From Haliscomenobacteraceae bacterium (GTDB lineage Bacteria > Bacteroidota > Bacteroidia > Chitinophagales > Saprospiraceae), in assembly GCA_947501115.1 (NCBI GenBank), contig CANMVX010000019.1, positions 1 to 64,000 of the forward strand: a stretch of DNA of 64,000 nt. The letters are read 5' to 3'. Shown here in pieces: positions 45,010 to 55,381 of this stretch. The notes beneath the pieces are model-generated. The model made no database searches. It was not told where the DNA came from and saw only the letters and a list, made by a program, of their open reading frames with translations. The position numbers and the translations under genes are program-made. Within the stretch, counting starts at the first letter, position 1; every line of letters starts with the position of its first letter.

Positions 45010-45392
45010 TATTTTTCAAAGAGTGCAAACATAATTTAAAAACAATCAAATGTCAAACAAGTGATTTTGATACATATATCGCTCGGATAACCTTAAGGTT
45101 TATAAGGTATATGATTCATGTACTTTACTTTTCCAGAGATTCGATGATTACGAGGCAATAGAGGAGATTTCAAAGATTTAAAAATGAATTATTAGAAAAT
45201 TACTTGTTTGAAAAGTTTTGACAAATCATTACATTAGTTTATTAGAAAATATTTACTGAAAAGGGAAAGGAATAGAAAATATTCCTGAATAAGCTGGTTG
45301 AAAATTAAATAAACATTGAAAAATTGATAACAATTGAATTCGAATTCTTGAAATTTCCAAATAAAAAGGACGCTTAATTTTACTCCAAAAAT
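45010..45392 (+). pseudogene. Old remnant of the IS4-type transposase (3' part)
   Basis: These 380 bases follow the last third of the transposase at 47.5-48 kb almost word for word in places: TATTTTTCAAAGAGTG, then GATTTTGAT, AGAGATTCGATGATTACGAG and AAAAATGAATTATTAGAAA, and finally CCAAATAAAAA and GCTTAATTTTACTCC at the former end. It is in + orientation, with many small changes and stops. It is the fourth trace of this IS family in the locus. Confidence 0.75.
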
Positions 45393-45396
45393 GTAA

Positions 45397-46299
45397 TTAT
45401 CTGATTAGTCTAAAAGATAAATTATTATTAATACCATCTTGGATTGCTCTAAAAAATAGTTTAGAATTGTATCCAATTAATAATGAAATAAAATCTTTGA
45501 AGGAATTACGTTTTAAAACCCTATATAATATCACTGAAATAGTTAAAAAATTTCTTAAAATCACAAAATTGAAGTATCTCTTATGAACTATTATTGAATT
45601 TCTAATTAAAAAATAAAGCATGTTAATATTAAGAGGTCGATTAGAAACATCTGGATGAAAATGAATGGCGTCAAAAACAGTTATTACGGAACCCATACTT
45701 CTCAATCGGAAAAAATAGTCTACTTCGTCACCATAGATAAATAAAGAACAATCAATACCTCCAATTTGCTTTATTGTTTTTGAGCAAATTAATGCACCGT
45801 TAAAAAAATATGCAAATGGATACGAATTAGATTTAACATAAGATTTTAATTTATGTAGCTTAGAAAATTTTCTTGGAAAGCCAAATATTTTAGGAAATCC
45901 TTTTGAATCTAATAGCGTAAATTGAAATACAAAATTTTCAGGATTTTCCACCTGTAAAACTACTGCCGAAGCACATACTACATCAGATTTTAATGATTTT
46001 TCCAAAATATCTAATGAATTTTCTTCAGGAAATCCATCGTCATCCATTAACCAAACTGCATCAAATTCTTTTTCTAATGCATATTCCAATCCTCTTTGAA
46101 AACCACCAGCACCACCTACATTATTTTGATTAATATGAAGAATATTTCTCTCAACAAGAACTGATTCTGTATCATCTGTACTTCCATTATTAATCACAAG
46201 TATTTCATCTGGTTTACGTTTTTGTTTTAATATATAATCTATGCATCGGGAAAGGAGAACTTCTTTGTTAAAAGTCACAATTACAGCAAGAATTTTCAT
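45397..46299 (-). CDS. GT2 glycosyltransferase
   Basis: This 300-aa enzyme has the GT-A start ILAVIVTFNKEVLLSRCIDY, the DxD-type LMDDDGFPEE near residue 90 and GGIDCSLFIYGDEVDYFFRL. That ED..Y block is typical of rhamnosyl/galactofuranosyltransferase-like GT2 proteins. Given the UDP-galactopyranose mutase gene directly upstream (one-base overlap), transfer of galactofuranose is the best guess. It is probably cytosolic and membrane-associated. Confidence 0.9.
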   Translation of the reverse strand: MKILAVIVTFNKEVLLSRCIDYILKQKRKPDEILVINNGSTDDTESVLVERNILHINQNNVGGAGGFQRGLEYALEKEFDAVWLMDDDGFPEENSLDILEKSLKSDVVCASAVVLQVENPENFVFQFTLLDSKGFPKIFGFPRKFSKLHKLKSYVKSNSYPFAYFFNGALICSKTIKQIGGIDCSLFIYGDEVDYFFRLRSMGSVITVFDAIHFHPDVSNRPLNINMLYFLIRNSIIVHKRYFNFVILRNFLTISVILYRVLKRNSFKDFISLLIGYNSKLFFRAIQDGINNNLSFRLIR

Positions 46300-47408
46300 T
46301 ATGAATATTTACTCAAAAACTTATTTGCTAAACTTAATGCCTCCAATATTGTGGAATCCATATCTAAATACCTATATGTACCTAATCTCCCCATAAAGCT
46401 AACATTTTTTTCTAGTTTTGCTAATTTTAAATATGCCTCCAAATTAGCTTTATCCTTGACTAATCTAACTGGGTAAAAAGGTATATCATTAGTTTCACAA
46501 TTCCTGCTAAATTCCTTAAAGCATATAGTCTTAATTTGCTTTTCCCAAGGAGCGAAGTGTTTGTGTTCAGTAATTCGAGTAAATGGTATATTTTCATCGC
46601 AATAATTTATTACAGCTGTGCCTTGAAAATCTCCATCTTCTCGAATAGTTTCGAAATCTAAAGTTCTATAGGCTAATTTTCCAAAGGAATAATTAAACCA
46701 TTGGTCAATTGGTCCTGAATAAAAAGTATAATCAAAATTGTTTCTATCACTCTTATCAAATTTTTGGTTTAGAAAAATTTGAATGTTGTTTGATTCTAGG
46801 ATTTTATTTATTACCGCAGTATAACCATGTTTTGGCATTCCTTGAAATTGATGACTAAAATAGTTGTCATCATAATTAAATCTTATGGGTAATCTTTTTA
46901 ATACACTTGCTGGAATATCATTAGGATCTATACCCCACTGCTTTTTTGTATACCCTTTTAAAAAGGCTTCATATAAGTCTTTTCCAACAGTTGATAATGC
47001 TTGACTTTCAAAAGAAATTGGAGTATCGATATATTTAACTGTTAAATTCTCAAGAAAAATTTTTGCATCTTTAGGATTAAAATTTTTTCCAAAAAATTGA
47101 TTAATAGTTAATAGATTGATAGGTAAAGTATATACATTACCATTTACTACAGCTTTAACTTTATTAGTGTAAGGTATAAACTCGTCAAATTGATTAATAA
47201 AATTCCAAACTTCAAAATTATCTGTGTGAAAAATATGAGGTCCATATTTATGAACCAAAACACCCGATTCTTGATCTCTGTAGGTGTAGCAATTGCCACC
47301 TATGTGATTTCTACTTTCAAACACAGTAACTTTATAACCTTTATCTGCCAATTTTCTCGCAACTACCGCACCAGAAAAACCGGAACCGACTACAGCAATA
47401 GATTTCAT
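46299..47408 (-). CDS. glf: UDP-galactopyranose mutase
   Basis: This 369-aa flavoenzyme converts UDP-galactopyranose to UDP-galactofuranose. It has the FAD-binding start IAVVGSGFSGAVVARKLADK, GGNCYTYRD, the HIFHTDN motif and YTKKQWG, all diagnostic of Glf. Its stop overlaps the ATG of the following GT2 gene by one base. It lies just downstream of the broken IS element, which may have separated it from the genes upstream. Confidence 0.97.
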   Translation of the reverse strand: MKSIAVVGSGFSGAVVARKLADKGYKVTVFESRNHIGGNCYTYRDQESGVLVHKYGPHIFHTDNFEVWNFINQFDEFIPYTNKVKAVVNGNVYTLPINLLTINQFFGKNFNPKDAKIFLENLTVKYIDTPISFESQALSTVGKDLYEAFLKGYTKKQWGIDPNDIPASVLKRLPIRFNYDDNYFSHQFQGMPKHGYTAVINKILESNNIQIFLNQKFDKSDRNNFDYTFYSGPIDQWFNYSFGKLAYRTLDFETIREDGDFQGTAVINYCDENIPFTRITEHKHFAPWEKQIKTICFKEFSRNCETNDIPFYPVRLVKDKANLEAYLKLAKLEKNVSFMGRLGTYRYLDMDSTILEALSLANKFLSKYS

Positions 47409-47496
47409 AATAAAATTTTTTTAACAAATTAATTAACTTAATTTGTAATAAAAATAAAAAAAGCTTTTAAAAAAGTAAGCTTCAATTCAAATAATA

Positions 47497-49042
47497 ACTA
47501 AAGTTTCGGAGCAAATTAAGCGGCATTTTTATTTGGACATTTTAAAAATTCAAATTGAGTCTGTACCAATTTTTCAATGCTAAGTTCATTTTCGGCTAGT
47601 TTGTCAAGGAATATTTCCCAGTCAACACCTAGTTCAGCTAATATTTCCTGAAAGAGTATTTCAATGATTTGCCACAGCTTTTCTACCAACGTGATTTCTA
47701 ATAATTCATTTTTAAAATCTCTGAAAACTTCGCCCATTGTCTCGTAATCATCGAATCTCTTACGAAGGGAAAGCATCATATAGCTGATGAGACTTAAGGT
47801 TAACCAAGCGATGTGTGCATCAAAATCAGTTGATTGACACTTATTTATATTTAAATTTTGTTTACACTCTTTGAAAAATACCTCAATGCTCCAGCGTATC
47901 TGATAGTATTTCATAGCATTGGTGAAGGTAATGTCGGTGTCCGTACTGACTAACATTTTCCAGGTTTCGCTTCCCTTGGTCTTTACCCAAAATGCCTTTA
48001 GCTTATTACCTTTGTATTCTATCCTGATAGCCAGATAATTACATTTGTGTTTTTTACAAAATCTGATGTCTTTTTGCTTATAAACTGGCACCAAACTTGC
48101 CGTCTTTGTTATACCATTAATCACGATATATCTGTTGGTTTTCATGAGACCGATGACATGTAGCTTTTTTGCATATCTGATTTTAATCTTCTGTATTTCA
48201 GACACAAAGGTATCACACATAAACCAAGAGTCGGCTAACACATAAGCTGGTTCAAAACCCGTTTTGATGGCATCTTTTACCATCTGAATGGCCATTGAAA
48301 TTTTATCGGTACTTAACTGCTTTACCCGTTGAAAACCAGGACTGTCAGCGTCTCTTTCCTTATAGAATTGGTTAGCTAACTCCTTATTTTTCATGCCTCT
48401 ATTTCTATTTTTACCAGGCTCGTTATGAAGAGAAAAAGCAGTTGGAATAAAACTTTTTCCGTCCCAAAAGCCGCAAACCAAGACTCTCATTCCCAGTTGA
48501 TAGATTCGGGAACAATGGTCAAATACTTTTCCAATATGTTAAATGGTTTTACCCGTTTTGCAAAGCAAAGTATCATCTATAATCAAGCATTTAGGACTGG
48601 AAATATCCGTCGAATCTCCTTTGGTTTTGGTAATTTTTAGGAATTGCCTGGAAAAATGAGTTAGAATTTTACCCCAATCAACCCATTCGTTCTTAAGGAA
48701 ATCATAAAGCACATCCTTACCATAATTAAGTTTTGTTCCATAGTCAGAATGCATCAACTGACTAATATTTTTAAGGTTTTAGCTTTATTTAGCCATTTAT
48801 TGACCTGTGTGAGACGGAACTGTCCGATGATGTTTTCAAACGTTTTTAATAAAATATTTGAATCTGATGAATATTCACGTACTTCAGAGATATTTTTAAT
48901 AAATTTGTTCTGTTGCATTTTTGACTGATTTGGAAATTTGCTTTTAACTCACTCAAAATTAACAAGTTATGTTCAAAAATGCAACTTATTTATCATTTTA
49001 TTTTGCTGATAATCAGCTTTTTAGTAACTCCGAAACTTTAGT
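47497..49042 (-). mobile_element. IS4-type insertion sequence with broken transposase
   Basis: A 1546-bp element bounded by inverted repeats ACTAAAGTTTCGGAG (left, 47497-47511) and CTCCGAAACTTTAGT (right, ending at 49042). Possible imperfect target duplication: TAATA on the left, TAATT on the right. It contains one transposase gene on the minus strand. The two MITE-like elements share these ends. Confidence 0.85.
47516..48918 (-). pseudogene. IS4-family DDE transposase, two lesions
   Basis: Read from ATG 48918 the frame begins MQQNKFIKNISEVREYS, breaks by a frameshift near 48770, resumes as MMHSDYGTKLNYG, meets an in-frame TAA right after CKTGKTI (48536-48538), and then continues HIGKVFDH and on to 47516. 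The C-terminal part has DSWFMCD and the IS4 YREK signature YQIRWSIEVFFKECKQ. About 465 codons would be normal. With two lesions it is inactive, so the copies in this window cannot move on their own. Confidence 0.87.
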
Positions 49043-49057
49043 TAATTTTTAAGATTT

Positions 49058-50320
49058 TCAATTCAGAATGCCTTTAAAAATATCATTTTTTATTTTCTGG
49101 TAAATCTTTTCATACCTTTCATTTGCTACATGAACATCCAATAAAGGATACGCAGCATTTCTAATTTTCTCGTGATCTAATATTTTTAAATTATCTATTT
49201 TATCTAAAAGAAACTCAAAATTATAGTCTTTATCTAAATCTACAACATATCCGGAATCCAATAGATTAATTTGTTTATCAACATCCCCTATTCCATAGTT
49301 ACAAATTAAAGGAATACCCATAGCCAACGCTTCCGCGTTTTTTGTTGGTGAACAAGCTAGACGAGCGTAGGAAGGTTTTATAAAACTAACCAATATATCC
49401 ATTGCCGCTAATAACTGAGGTATTTCATCTCTTGTCCCCGATAAAATTTTAATTCTTTCGTTCAAATTAGATGGTACGAGTAAATCTACTAAATCTTTTG
49501 CTTCATTTACATCCTGTGTTACTATTAAAGCAAATACATCTTTTCTTTTAATAGCTAAAAAATTAAAAAACTTTAAAAAAGCATCAATCATATACATTTT
49601 ACCTATTGAGCCTAAATAACCAATTATTATTCCATGTTCTTGAAAACCAAGTAGATTCCTTGAATTAATTTTTTGTTTAATACCTGGAAGTTTGAAGTGG
49701 TTAAAATCAGCACAACATGGAATAACTGTTATTTTATCCTTTTGTGTTGTACCTAATTTAATTAATTCATTAACAACTGCCTCAGTTAAAACAATTATAT
49801 AATCTGCGTTTTTAAATAAACTTCTTTCCCTTTTTTTAAAGTATTTATACTGTAACCTGGGAATTAACCTATTCAAATCCCAACTCCCTTTATCAACACG
49901 CTCATCCACCCATAAACCACGGCAATCAAAGACAAATTTCACATTTAAAAAGCGCTTTAGGAATAAAGCAACCCAACTTGCAACATGACTCCTTGCATGG
50001 ACAATTTTAATTTCATATTTTACTGAAATAAACCAAGCAAATAAATACATCCTAAAAAAATCCCAAATTTTTTTAAACCCTCCAAAATATCCCTTATTTC
50101 TAGAAAAAATTAAAGGGTGCCAAATTATGCCCCTCGATATAAACTCTAATTTTAAATTATTTTTTTCTTCCGAAAAACGTTCAAGTTTCTCAAAACTTAA
50201 AATATGAATTGGACTAGAATGAATTGATATACCATAAATATAAGGAATTATCTGACTCCTCCCTAACGGATCAAGTAAGCCGTCATAAGTTATATAAAGA
50301 ATTGGAAAACTATTTTTCAT
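49058..50320 (-). CDS. GT4 glycosyltransferase
   Basis: This 420-aa GT-B enzyme begins with FPILYITYDGLLDPLGRSQI and has RSHVASWVALFLKR in the N-terminal domain. The C-terminal half has KILSGTRDEIPQLLAAMDIL and KNAEALAMGIPLICN with the conserved acidic residue. Cytosolic; donor unknown. It lies between the IS and a decayed region of about 1.1 kb. Confidence 0.9.
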   Translation of the reverse strand: MKNSFPILYITYDGLLDPLGRSQIIPYIYGISIHSSPIHILSFEKLERFSEEKNNLKLEFISRGIIWHPLIFSRNKGYFGGFKKIWDFFRMYLFAWFISVKYEIKIVHARSHVASWVALFLKRFLNVKFVFDCRGLWVDERVDKGSWDLNRLIPRLQYKYFKKRERSLFKNADYIIVLTEAVVNELIKLGTTQKDKITVIPCCADFNHFKLPGIKQKINSRNLLGFQEHGIIIGYLGSIGKMYMIDAFLKFFNFLAIKRKDVFALIVTQDVNEAKDLVDLLVPSNLNERIKILSGTRDEIPQLLAAMDILVSFIKPSYARLACSPTKNAEALAMGIPLICNYGIGDVDKQINLLDSGYVVDLDKDYNFEFLLDKIDNLKILDHEKIRNAAYPLLDVHVANERYEKIYQKIKNDIFKGILN

Positions 50321-50729
50321 TTAATTTAAAAAAATATACAAAAAAATCCATTAGCAATAGAAAAGCAATCTTTCCTTATCCAGTATTTACACTTACCACT
50401 CCCTTAAAAGTTAATTCAGCACTATTTCGTTGAAACATTTTCAAAGCGTATTTAAATTTTGGGGGTCTATCGTACTTTAGACAGTAGATATCGAAAGTAT
50501 CTAATAGTGTCTATTCACGCATTTGAATTTTACATAAACTTTTACAAAAAACATGCAAATTCACAAAAGCAAAAAATATTGTTAAACAACTTAACACTAG
50601 ATAATAAATCCAAAAAAAAATACCATCAACAAATTAACATTGCTAATAATATTCACCCTTAATATATCAAAGTTTAAGCAGCTTGTAAAAAAATCAGAAA
50701 AAATATTTCACCTGAAGTATAGTCTATAA
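50321..50729. other. Non-coding AT-rich stretch
   Basis: About 410 bases upstream of the GT4 gene. Only short spurious frames exist (for example 50459-50662 on +). It must hold the GT4 promoter. No repeat or hairpin stands out. Confidence 0.5.
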
Positions 50730-51290
50730 CCATTAATTCTAAAAAAATAAACAAGAAATTCCAATTTAGGATTTGCTTTCGAAACTAGTGATGATAAGAA
50801 TTCCTCAAAGTCAATTCAATATTGTAATAATACCATAGCAAATAACTTTGTCAAATGAAATATCAGAAAATGGAATCTCTTACATTTAAAGTAGAAAAAT
50901 TATAAACTGCCCATTTCAACATATTCATTGTTTTTTTGAATGGTTAGATCTGCATCTGAATAATCAAAACTATATAAATTGGCAAGTATTTCAGAAGGAA
51001 TAATACTAGAAAATCTCCCCACACCAGAACCAAACCCTAAAATATTTATCACTTTAATATTTAATTTTTTTTCATATATTTTGAGCAAAAAAAACGGTCT
51101 TAACTCAAACTGGAACTGTTGGAATCATGAAGAAAATATATGTGAGTTTTAGCAAAAGTATTGCTTTGAAATCCAAAATTATCAGCATGGCTGAAAGTAC
51201 ATGTGAACCAAGTAATACTATCTAAATAGTAAGATTTTTCTCCATTTTCATATTTAAATCTACCAACATAATATTGAAGTTTATTTTTCA
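50730..51290 (-). pseudogene. Decayed gene in the polysaccharide locus (unidentified)
   Basis: On the minus strand a chain of frames reads NYVGRFKYENGEKSYYLDSI.. AKTHIYFLHDSN, then shifts to LKIYEKKLNIKVINILGFGS with GVGRFSSIIPSEIL, then stops after EYVEMGSL, with further traces to about 50730. A glycine-rich LGFGSGVGRFS segment suggests a Rossmann-type (perhaps methyltransferase) fold, but I do not recognise the parent. Stops and a frameshift make it non-functional. Confidence 0.5.
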
Positions 51291-51462
51291 GCTACGAGAC
51301 CATAAACTCTAACAAAATATAGATTAAAATCTAATCAAGTGAATATTAACTTTTTTATTTTACCATAGCAAACAACATTTTCTTTCTTATTTCGTAAGCT
51401 ATTTGTTCAACCAACCTAAATTTTGGTTTTTTTTAAAATTTAAAAAGGAAATACTAAATTTA

Positions 51463-52557
51463 TCATATTAGTAGATCTAAATATTTTTGAGCCATTTTAT
51501 CGACTGAAAAATCAAGTGATCTATTTATTAAGAATTCCTTATCAAATTCTTTATATAAATTTAACTTTATTGCCTCAGCTAAGCTTTCAGCGTCCTCTAT
51601 TGGCACTAAAGTACCAAATTTACCTCTATCTAATATTTCTGAGGGACCACTTGGACAATCGGTACTCACAACAGGAACCCCATAACTTAATGCCTCTACA
51701 ATTACATTCCCAAATCCTTCAACATTTGAGGAAAGCACAAATAAGTCTGCATGAATGAAAAAAGGTTCAGCATCCAATACAAAACCGGGCATATGAATAT
51801 GATTTTCTAAACCTAAATTTTTAACAAATTCTTTAGTTTCTCTGTACAAAGATCCATCTCCTAAAATAATAAGCTTTGCACCTATATTTGTTTTATTTAA
51901 AATTTGAAAAGCTTTAATTAAAAGTTTATGATTTTTTTCTTGTGTAAAACGACCAATAGACAATATTTTAAAGCTACTATCTTCCCAAAAAAAAGGATTT
52001 TTTTTGGGGAAGTACACTCGATTTTTAATAGTAAGTGGATTATAAATATAAATTGCTTTATCTTTATGTAATTGACCTAAACTACTAATATCGTTAATTA
52101 CCCCTTTTGAAACTCCTATCACCTTGTTCGCTAAAGGATAAGTAATCATAATAGATAATTTTAAAACCAACTTCTTATAGAATTTTACATTCAAAATGGA
52201 ATGAGATAAGATAGAATGCTCCACTAAAAAAAGCTTTCCTTTTCTTCCAGCTAATACCCATGACAATACAGCAATTGTGGTCAATGGCCACATATTAACA
52301 AAAATAAATTGAGGATTATTTTTTTTAAAATAAGAAGCTAAAGGAAAAATTGAATCCCTAAATCTAATTTTATTGATACAAAAAATTTTAATATTTTCAG
52401 GAATTATCCTGAGAAATTCCCCTTTTTTTTGCAACAAAATAAAATGTACTGTAAATCCATTTTGAATAAGAAATTTTGATAGATTAATACTTACCTTTTC
52501 AGCTCCACCGCCACCAAGATTTGGAAGTAAAATTGCAACTATTTTATTTTCAGCCAA
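51463..52557 (-). CDS. GT4 glycosyltransferase
   Basis: This 364-aa GT-B enzyme begins VAILLPNLGGGGAEKVSINL, a GT4 start. The C-terminal domain has ILSIGRFTQEKNHKLLIKAF, IILGDGSLYRETKEF, NVEGFGNVIVEALSYGVPVV and CPSGPSEIL, the full set of GT4 motifs. It adds a hexose in the repeat unit; donor unknown. It ends near MITE-like element 2 on its upstream side. Confidence 0.94.
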   Translation of the reverse strand: MAENKIVAILLPNLGGGGAEKVSINLSKFLIQNGFTVHFILLQKKGEFLRIIPENIKIFCINKIRFRDSIFPLASYFKKNNPQFIFVNMWPLTTIAVLSWVLAGRKGKLFLVEHSILSHSILNVKFYKKLVLKLSIMITYPLANKVIGVSKGVINDISSLGQLHKDKAIYIYNPLTIKNRVYFPKKNPFFWEDSSFKILSIGRFTQEKNHKLLIKAFQILNKTNIGAKLIILGDGSLYRETKEFVKNLGLENHIHMPGFVLDAEPFFIHADLFVLSSNVEGFGNVIVEALSYGVPVVSTDCPSGPSEILDRGKFGTLVPIEDAESLAEAIKLNLYKEFDKEFLINRSLDFSVDKMAQKYLDLLI

Positions 52558-52566
52558 AATATAATA

Positions 52567-52957
52567 ACTAAAGTTTCGGAGTTAATAAAAAGCTGATTAT
52601 CAGCTAAATAAAATTATAAAAAAAATGTATTTTTAGGTATAACCTATTGATTTTATATTAGTTAAAAGCAAATTTACAAATCAGCCAAAAATGCAACCTC
52701 ACAAAATTATTAATAATATCTCTGGAATAGTTGGATATTTATTCGTTTCAATTTTTTGCTGAAAACTTCTAAAAAATATCATTGATTCAAATAAATTCAA
52801 GGGTTAATACTTTCTTGGATTTAATGCTAGTTGGGAAGTATATAAGTTCAAATGAATTGAAAATAAGATAAACACTTGAAAAAAATGTTGTGAATTCATT
52901 TTGCCAACTTTTAATATCTTCACAAAATATAAGGACAAATTGTTCCGAAACTTTAAT
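52567..52957. mobile_element. MITE-like element 2
   Basis: A 391-bp element in the same orientation as element 1, with ends ACTAAAGTTTCGGAG... and ...TTCCGAAACTTTAAT. The left end matches the IS. The right half shares with element 1 a segment beginning CTAGTTG.GAAGTA and another around AAATAAGATAAACA that the IS does not show, so both derive from one deleted ancestor. No clear target duplication is visible. Confidence 0.78.
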
Positions 52958-52984
52958 AACTGACTTAAATATAATTTAAACCTC

Positions 52985-54271
52985 TTAATAAACATTTCTT
53001 AAACCTTCAATCCAAGTCTCTTTTACAACTGCTAACCAAATAAATATTAATGGAACAATAACATTAAAATGTCTCGGATATGCAGAAACCAATAATTGTA
53101 TTGAAAGATAAGACAAAACAAAAATGATGATAATCAAAACAGAATTAGGAAGTTTTTTATAATTCATTAAGGAATATATTATTCCAAGTACCATAAATAC
53201 AAAAACAAATGAATTGGGTATAATCCTTAAAATAGTTTGTTCCCTCTGGTAAAAGTAACTGTTGGGAATATTAAATAACATTCGACTAAAATTATTTATA
53301 TAATTTTTTAGATACTTTATTGGATGAGCTAATATATTTTGAATCGACCTTTTTTTGAATTCTTCATCAGCAGCTATTGGGTCAAGCTTTTTTAAATATT
53401 CAAAAAACCTTGAATGATTTTTCTTGAATTTTTCAGCATTACATGGAACATCTATGTTGTATCCACAATTTACCGTAAATGTAGTATTGTTCCATTCTCC
53501 AAATTCACCTAAATATGGACTCGTCATGAAATATAAAGAACTACCCCCTGAATTTGCAAAGTAATAAATTTTTCCGGTAAGATTATATGTATAAAGTTGG
53601 TATGGAATTGTTACTGAAAAGGCAATTATCCATACGAATATAAATTGCCTAAATAAATTTCGACTTAACTTAAATAAATAAAAGACTATCAATAAAAATA
53701 ACAGCAAAATAAGAACATAACAAAATATCACTTTCGTTAATACGAGATAACCTAATAGTATCCCTGAAAATAAGCCGGCTATTTTTCTGCAATTATGAAC
53801 ATATTTTGTGATAAAATATGCAAAACTTATTAATAATAGCGTAGTAAATGGCTCTGTTAAAACTGTAAAAATTTCTTGATAATGTGGGTAATATAAACTC
53901 CAAATTAAACTAACTATCAATGCTTTAGATTGAGAAAGAAATAGAATTGCCGTTTTAAACATTACTATTATTACCCCTATACTTATCAATACATTTAAAA
54001 GTATTAACATACTTCTATCTGCATGTAATGATACTAAAGGCATTAGAAGTATTGGAAATCCAGGCCCCGACCATAGATTTATATTTGGTGAAGGTGGCGA
54101 ATAGAATCCATTTAGCAAATTTTCAGCAAATGATATATACCGACATTCATCTGCAATGCAAAATGGCGAAAACCTATTGGTATATAACATGAATATATAA
54201 ATGGAAATATAGCCCATAGTAACTATTCCAAAGAAATATGCTGGTAAATATTTATGATTTAAAACTTTCAT
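52985..54271 (-). CDS. GT-C (GT39-like) polytopic membrane glycosyltransferase
   Basis: This 428-aa protein has about ten hydrophobic helices. The first periplasmic loop has ADECRYISFAENLLNGFYSP, with an acidic DE expected for the GT-C catalytic site, and GPGFPILLMPLV follows. In the middle are LTEPFTTLLLISFAYFITKY and a long hydrophilic loop. It would use polyprenyl-phosphate sugars on the outer face of the inner membrane. It is the second GT-C-like protein in this locus. Confidence 0.78.
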   Translation of the reverse strand: MKVLNHKYLPAYFFGIVTMGYISIYIFMLYTNRFSPFCIADECRYISFAENLLNGFYSPPSPNINLWSGPGFPILLMPLVSLHADRSMLILLNVLISIGVIIVMFKTAILFLSQSKALIVSLIWSLYYPHYQEIFTVLTEPFTTLLLISFAYFITKYVHNCRKIAGLFSGILLGYLVLTKVIFCYVLILLLFLLIVFYLFKLSRNLFRQFIFVWIIAFSVTIPYQLYTYNLTGKIYYFANSGGSSLYFMTSPYLGEFGEWNNTTFTVNCGYNIDVPCNAEKFKKNHSRFFEYLKKLDPIAADEEFKKRSIQNILAHPIKYLKNYINNFSRMLFNIPNSYFYQREQTILRIIPNSFVFVFMVLGIIYSLMNYKKLPNSVLIIIIFVLSYLSIQLLVSAYPRHFNVIVPLIFIWLAVVKETWIEGLRNVY

Positions 54272-54353
54272 ATATAGTATAATTTTAATTTTTTAATAAG
54301 ACAATTTTCCACTCCTTCTGAAGGATATATTTTAGGTAAAACAATTAAAGCCC

Positions 54354-55379
54354 TCATCCCCTGACCCCAAAATAAATTACTCCAATCAGAAAACCCAAAA
54401 TAAACAAGGCCCAAAACCACCGCATCGCTGGTTGAACTTCTTTAATTAAAGGATATTCCACTCCTTCGATGATGGTAAAAAGGGGAGTTTGTTGTCGAAG
54501 TTCACTCCTTACAATTTCCAGACTGGCAATAGATTCTGAATATAATTTACCAATAAATTCACCTTCATTACTAAGTAATTGCCCCTCTACCATCGACGCA
54601 CTATAGGCAGGATTCAAATCAATAGATTGTACAGATTGATTTGCAATACGCTTTGACTTATTTATCAACAACCTCAGCAAACTATCTTTCCGTTGTTCTA
54701 TCCGGCTAATGTTATTTTTAATTTCTTTCGTTTTTCCCTCTACATAAAATTGTAAAGTATATTGTAACAATGCTTCCGTAAAATATTTTGCAAATTCCTC
54801 GTTTTCAAATCTTCCTGAAAATTGAGTGAAATTAGTTCCATCTCCGGCTGGTTTAATTGATAAAAGGGGTTTAATTCTGTCCGCTAAGCTCCTTAAAATA
54901 CTTACTTGTTCTTTATTCAATGCTTCATAAGGAACTGATTTCAATGGAAAACCAGCTACCTTTACTCCTTCTAAAGCTAAAAACTTTGATGCGAAAGATA
55001 GTGCTTCATTGCCTTTATAAGGTAATAGCAAGGTTTCTCTAATCATTTTTCCATGCGTCAAAAGTCCCAAAAAATTTTGAACGGTGTAAAGTCCATTTTC
55101 ACTATTATCCTTCTGGCCTAATCCTAATTGCTGTGCAATGATATTATTCTGACTTGGTTGTTGGTTCCCAGAACTTAAGATGAACAAAATATTAGCCGCA
55201 TAATAGGATGGCAATTGTCTTGCGTAGAACCAGCCACCAGCACCTAAAAGCAAAGCAAATACTGAAATAAATATCCAATATTTTTTAATCTGATTAAACT
55301 TTATCCGTATTTTCTCCTTGAATTCAGGAATACTGATTTCACCAGGATATAGATCGTCGTCCTTAGCTTTATTCGTCAT
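54354..55379 (-). CDS. Wzz-type polysaccharide chain-length regulator
   Basis: This 341-aa inner-membrane protein has transmembrane helices near residues 36-54 and 318-338 and a helical periplasmic domain (for example FVEGKTKEIKNNISRIEQRK). Wzz proteins set polymer length together with the polymerase. No tyrosine-kinase domain is fused at the C-terminus, unlike Wzc. Its start lies 2 bases after the stop of the SLBB export gene, so the two form an export unit. Confidence 0.85.
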   Translation of the reverse strand: MTNKAKDDDLYPGEISIPEFKEKIRIKFNQIKKYWIFISVFALLLGAGGWFYARQLPSYYAANILFILSSGNQQPSQNNIIAQQLGLGQKDNSENGLYTVQNFLGLLTHGKMIRETLLLPYKGNEALSFASKFLALEGVKVAGFPLKSVPYEALNKEQVSILRSLADRIKPLLSIKPAGDGTNFTQFSGRFENEEFAKYFTEALLQYTLQFYVEGKTKEIKNNISRIEQRKDSLLRLLINKSKRIANQSVQSIDLNPAYSASMVEGQLLSNEGEFIGKLYSESIASLEIVRSELRQQTPLFTIIEGVEYPLIKEVQPAMRWFWALFILGFLIGVIYFGVRG

Positions 55380-55381
55380 TC

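Noticed and set aside
50459-50662. A 67-codon plus-strand frame
   Set aside because: Lysine/asparagine-rich composition typical of AT-rich non-coding DNA, opposite to all neighbouring genes, no domain.
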